Source: Przewalskia tangutica
Taxonomy: Eukaryota; Streptophyta; Magnoliopsida; Solanales; Solanaceae
Length of the DNA: 64,000 nucleotides
Direction of reading: 5' to 3'
NCBI GenBank assembly: GCA_029844215.1
Contig: CM056726.1
Location: forward strand, 36,387,001 to 36,451,000
The notes below the pieces were generated by a model that saw nothing but the letters and a program-made list of their open reading frames with translations, was not told the DNA's origin and searched no databases. The stretch's first letter is position 1. Each line of letters begins with the position of its first letter. Shown here in pieces: positions 59,447-64,000 of this stretch. Position numbers and translations under genes: made by a program.

Positions 59447-62400
59447 TGTTATACCCCGTATTTCCAGAGTATGTACGTAAGGACGTACGTGGAGAATTTG
59501 AGCCTTAAGTTAGGCTTTGGTTCGAAATTTGGGCACAAGTGCCGAATAGAGTCGTTTTACGACGAAACGTTTCCACAGCTTACGTTGGGAAAATTACGGC
59601 TATGTCATTTAGTATTTTTTCGAATTTTTACGAGAGACGAAATTTTTTTGACCAACCGGAGGGTGACACTTGTCACCTGCCGTGGCGTTGGGTTGGCCGA
59701 TTGGGTCACGTTTCTATGGCCTATTGGCTCCTTGTTTTGGCCTTGTTTTGTGGCTTGTTTGGTGCCATGTTTTGTGCCTTGTTTTGTGGAGTAGGGTTTA
59801 GGGTGCACTTGGCTTAATCTTGTCCTTACACTTGCTATACACTTGGAAGGATCTTGGCCCTTGGTTGGCCTTTGGTTTTGCTATAAATACCCCCCTAAAT
59901 GTGAAGACTTCATCCATTCCAAAAACTTCCAAGTCTTGAAACCCTCTCCTCCCCCTTTGTGAGCTCTAAACCGAGAGCCTTCCCTCCCCTTTCGTGTGGC
60001 CTTTGGCGAGAACACCCTCCCCTAGCCTAGTGTGCTAGCCGAGCCTACCCACTTGGTAGAAAGTTGTCTTCCAAGTATTGTTATAATGCCCAAAATACCT
60101 TAGCCTTGTACCTTGTAGTATTCCAAAGATACCTCTATACGTAGAGCCCGGAAATACTACCCTTTTGTCCCTTTAGTCTCAAACCGAAACCCTAAGAAAA
60201 TCTTCATTGATTGATTGAAGTATTTAAGTAGAAGTTGGTTAGAACTTCTAAGGGTTGTTTGGAGCGGGATGGAGCACCCGGAGTTGGAGCTAAACGTTGC
60301 TAAGGATCGACATTTAACTTGGATAATTATGGGCTTATCGAGGTAATTATCTTGTCCCTCTATTTGTAATTGGAGATTACATGTTATTAGAATATATAGT
60401 TGAAGTATACTATATATAGAACTAAGCTTAATCGCGCAATGTCTTTTGACTTAAGCTGAAGAATAAAGAAAAGAAGCGCCGTATTTACATAGGGTGTATT
60501 GCGGTAGACTTGTGTAGTATTCTTGAGTAGAATTGTACACGTCCGGTTAGGCGTGTAAAACCCCCACGGTTGGCTTGGTGGCGGCACCGATAGAGGAGAG
60601 ATTTACGCTGTTTGTTGCGGGGGAAAATGTTGAATTTTCGTAGAGAAATGGAACCTTGTGTTTTGAAGTTAATAGACGTTTGTGACCTTTCTAGGTGAAA
60701 GTACTAAGAGTAGCGTATTCTACTTGGCGAGTGGAAAGTGGCTAGCGCGTTGTAGTACTTGGAGCATTTTGCTTATTGTCGATACTCGTCGCGAGGTATG
60801 TGAACCTCTTCCTATCTGTTCTAGCATGATATGTGTGTAGCTATGTAGTGCGGTGGACGTCAGTGCTAAGTGTATTTGTTTGGTTTAAACATAAAGTGTT
60901 ATAACGGCTTTATGGGAAGTTGGTTATAACGACTTTATGTAGGTAAGAAAATGGTTTCTTGATGTTAGAAGTTAAGAGACTTGATCTTATAAGATAAGAG
61001 ACTTAACTTATTTGTTTTAATGTGGATGTTGTGTGAAACCTCATTCGTGAGTAATGAGTACTTGGTTTTAAAGGGATAATGTTTCTTGATTTGAAATCGA
61101 ATGTGTATCGACAGCACCAACTGCAGCGTTAATAAAGGAAAATGTATTGAATAATGATGTGTTGTATTAAAACCGGTAGAAACCTCCATCCGCATGAAGC
61201 TAAGATGAGACAAAATGATATTACATTTTCTAGATCATGGTCATTGTAATAAGATCGTTATAAACAAGAATAAACTACTCACATATATGACATATGTTAC
61301 TCAATTGTTTTAAAAGAGATTAAGACTATGAGTTATGAAACCTTTCTAAAATAAGTGACTTGAGCATTTGAAAATGAGAAGCTTGAGTAATTGAAACTAG
61401 GCAAACCGGAACTTAGGAAAAGAATGTTGTTACTTGATTTTGAAAAGGAATGTGGGTTGGTCATTCTAATACTACGGTATAGGGTGACTTTTATAAAAGT
61501 AATGGATCTCTTTTAAAAGAACTTAACGATGTAGTACTTTGGGGTTAAAAACCCGACTTTGGCATAAAATGAAAGTACTTTGAGTTGTGTGAAACTTGTC
61601 ATGCTTGTTGTTGTGAAACTTGTCTATGCTTGTTGTTGTGAAACTTGCCTATGCTTGTGATGATAGCCTTTGTTGTGCAAGTGTGGTATTTACGTATTCT
61701 GCGTCTCTCGATGAGGCGGCCGACTTGTTGAGAACTTACTTGGGCGTCTTGGCGGTGATGGAGAATTCCACGTATGTTTCCATTTTGATTCTTGTCTTGT
61801 TGTTGATGTCACATGGACATGTCTACACCGTCTGATGATTCGGCATGCGGCGGGTTGATTACGACATATTGTTATTGTGGTTACATGGACATGTCTACAC
61901 CGAGGTAGAATTCGGGCATGTGGCGTGCGGCAGGTTGATCACCCAAGATATTATTGTTGATGTCACGTGGGCGTGTCTACACCGAGGTAGAATTCGGCAT
62001 GTGGCCGGGCATTGGTATTATTGTTGCATCATGGACATGTCTACACCGATCACGAGTCGGCATGCGGCCGTGATGCGAACATGATTGATGTTGTGGGCGT
62101 GAGACCCATAGTTATATTTGAGTGATGACTTGAGGCGTGAGTCACGACGACATGTCGCTTTTATGTTGTGATCGTAGTTTGGTTATCATACATGTCTCTG
62201 CTCTATATAGACTAGTATGATTTCATTCTGATATTTCTGATTTCACATACTTGGTACTGTTATCGACCTCGCCCGGCTGCGTTCATGCCGCAGTAGAGGT
62301 ACATCGGCCGTGGATCCTCGCCTTAGGATCTCGATTCGTTTTGGGAAGCTCCGTTTCTCCGAGGCTTATCTTTTGGTATGTGTTCCACTGAGTTGTAGGT

Positions 62401-62686
62401 TCTTGTACATTCGTGGTATGGCGGCCCTGTCCGCCATAGTTGTTGTAAATCTTAGAAGTGCAGAATCTTGTTGTGGCGGGGTTTGTAAAAAAAGGATTAA
62501 ACTGCTCGCTTGAAAGAGTTGTATTTATATATGTTATTGGAAGGTAACCGTTGGGTTGGCCTGTTTTATGATCATATATCTTGTTTCTTGTTTAAAGTTT
62601 TATTTTCCGCTGGTTTTCTCTGATGTTGTGTCACTAGGGTGCCCGGGATAAGGCACCAGTAACGGGCCCCGGAACGGGTCGTTACA
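59447..62686 (+). repeat. 3' LTR of gag-only element
   Basis: It mirrors the 5' LTR, with the equivalent tandem block at about 61805-62075. It ends GTTACA, followed by TSD agcac. Confidence 0.9.
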
Positions 62687-62691
62687 AGCAC

Positions 62692-63601
62692 CTTCATGAT
62701 GAAAGGCTTGGGTGAAGCCTGCTACATTCTTGGAATTAGGATCTACAGAGATAAACCTAATAGATTGTTGGGGCTGTCACAGTCTGTATACATAGACAAA
62801 GTGCTAAGACGATTCTCTATGAAAAATTCCAAGAAGGGAGGTCTTCCTATAGGTCAAGGCATCGAGTTATCAAAGAAAGATAGTATTTCCACTGTTACAG
62901 AACTTGAACGCATGAAGAGGATCCCACATGCTTCAGCTTTAGGATCAATCATGTATGTCATGATCTGTACGAGGCCAGATGTGGCCTATGCACTTAGTAT
63001 GACTTACAAATTCCAGCAGAATCATGAGGAGGAACACTGGAAAGCAGTCAAGGGTATTCTAAAGTATCTTAGACGAACTAAAGAATATTTCTTAGTTTAT
63101 GGTGGACAAGAAAAACTAGTAGTTACTGGGTACACTGATGCTAGCTTCCAGACAGATCTTGATAACTTTAAATCTCAGTCTGGTTATGCCTTCATTTTAA
63201 ATGGTAGAGTAGTGAGTTGGAAAAGTTCCAAGCAAGCTACAACTACTGATTCAACAACTGAAGTTGAGTATATTGTTGGATCGGAAGCTGGTAAGGAAGC
63301 TGTCGTGATATCTGAGTTCATGAAGGAACTAGGGGTTGTTCCAAGTGCCACTTGTCCAATAACGATTTATTGTGACAACACTGGTGCGATTGCTTAGGCT
63401 AAGGAATCAAGATCAACAAACAGAAATAAGCATGTATCAAAGAAATACCACATACTCAGGGATATGGTGGAGACTGAAGAAATAAGATTAGACTACATTC
63501 CCACAGATGATAATCTAGCTGACCCATTTACTAAACCATTAAGCTTAGTCAAGCATAATGGTCATTTTGAAAATATGGGCATTAGATACGTTGATGATTG
63601 A
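62692..63601 (+). pseudogene. Angela RT end and RNase H
   Basis: The open part 62696-63397 encodes LGEACYILGIRIYRDKPNRL, then SALGSIMYVMICTRPDVAYA (end of RT), and RNase H with VTGYTDASFQTDLDN, WKSSKQATTTDSTTEVEY and IYCDNTGAIA. TAG at 63395-63397 stands where the family has Gln (CAG). Beyond it the frame continues KHVSKKYHILRDMVE and DNLADPFTKPL to a natural end at about 63599. RNase H removes the RNA template during reverse transcription. Confidence 0.9.
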
Positions 63602-63608
63602 CACTAGG

Positions 63609-63621
63609 CCAAGTGTGAGAT
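63609..63621 (+). promoter_or_regulatory. Polypurine tract of Angela element
   Basis: ccaagtgtgagat precedes the 3' LTR. Relatives have aagtgggagat, so one purine has changed. Confidence 0.7.
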
Positions 63622-64000
63622 TGAAAATATGTATGTCCTAGAAACAATCATTTTAGGGACAAATGTACTTGAACACATTCGTATTATTAATGAGATTAAT
63701 ATATTTTGACATTTGTAATTATTGAATTATGATTTTGATTGCTTGTGATTATTCATTATGTGCATCCCTTGAGCTTACGTTGTCATTAATAAAGTGAGAT
63801 GTAATGATAGAACGTAACTCTCAACATGATCTCGACTAATGATAATTGAGAATGTGATATCAATGATATGCTATAAGTCGACATGTGGTCTGCATCACAT
63901 TCTTAGAGAATGTAGTATGTCTCACATACTACTAGAAATTGTTACTAGTGATGGACACATGTATACTCTTAGAGGGTATTGGTATGCCCTGCTGTTAAAC
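63622..64000 (+). repeat. 3' LTR of Angela element (cut by window end)
   Basis: TGAAAATATGTATGTCC matches the start of the 5' LTR at 28876 and stays aligned to the window edge with scattered transitions. Confidence 0.9.

Larger units (their letters stand above)
53834..62686 (+). mobile_element. Young chromovirus-type element with long LTRs and gag only
   Basis: This 8853-bp element is flanked by TSD agcac (53829-53833 and 62687-62691) inside Angela RT. The LTRs are 3266 and 3240 bp, so the interior is only 2347 bp. It keeps a broken gag region and has no protease, RT or integrase. The plan matches the class called TR-GAG elements. The LTRs are near-identical outside short CAG/CTG-linked patches, so insertion is recent. 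It needs pol supplied in trans. Confidence 0.9.
28876..64000 (+). mobile_element. Ty1/copia element, Angela lineage, shattered by nested insertions
   Basis: The 5' LTR is at 28876-30472 and the 3' LTR starts at 63622 and leaves the window. The element's own sequence survives as 30473-31739 (leader), 50907-52026, 52799-53833 and 62692-63621, about 5 kb in all. Domains run pre-integrase, integrase, RT, RNase H, in copia order. The gag and protease region is missing at the Athila/chromovirus junction. Early LTR bases differ by roughly 6 in 95 between the two ends, so this is the oldest element of the nest. RT wording such as LGEACYILGIRIYRD matches the Angela/BARE group. Confidence 0.85.

Overview
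The window reads as a gene-free, repeat-dense stretch of nuclear DNA from a flowering plant, most likely a eudicot and plausibly Solanaceae. That guess rests only on the transposon lineages and LTR styles. I found no intact host gene, no functional RNA gene and no CRISPR array. Nearly every protein-like segment is a decayed piece of a retrotransposon polyprotein (gag, protease, integrase, RT, RNase H).

Left part, 1-13.2 kb. A segment built around hairpin MITEs is present as two diverged copies (A, about 113-3027; B, about 3409-7983), with a short third copy C at 12657-12868. Copy A holds a solo Angela-type Ty1/copia LTR (677-2232, TSD ctaaa). Copy B holds a non-autonomous copia element (4722-7947, TSD ctgtt). 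Each insertion has an empty-site counterpart in another copy. Between B and C lies a minus-strand Ale/Retrofit-like copia remnant (about 8461-12653), interrupted by a solo Ty3/gypsy LTR (9391-11338) that lacks a TSD.

13.2-28.1 kb. A tRNA-derived SINE on the minus strand (14-bp TSD at 13195-13208 and 28067-28080) was split by a 14.6-kb LTR element (13377-27963, TSD ccaag). That element has 4.5-kb LTRs and no recognisable gag or pol. Its core is a 2.9-kb minisatellite of about 46-bp units.

28.9-64 kb. An Angela-lineage copia element has its 5' LTR at 28876-30472 and its 3' LTR starting at 63622. Its interior is broken by, in order: an Athila-type element that keeps gag-protease but no RT or integrase (31740-38492); a decayed minus-strand chromovirus (38493-50906), itself carrying a LINE fragment and a solo LTR with a 69-bp minisatellite; a hAT-like MITE (52027-52790, TSD gttgaacc); and a young element with 3.25-kb LTRs, TSD agcac and only a gag remnant (53834-62686). 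The old Angela frame can be followed across these insertions.

The most unusual signals are: a GC-rich paired motif (GCGYCGCGGCGCCA-like, spacer, second copy) recurring in Angela, Athila and chromovirus sequences that are otherwise AT-rich; the satellite-bearing element without coding capacity; and clusters of differences between otherwise near-identical LTR pairs at CAG/CTG sites, which look more like sequencing error at methylated CHG sites than biological change.
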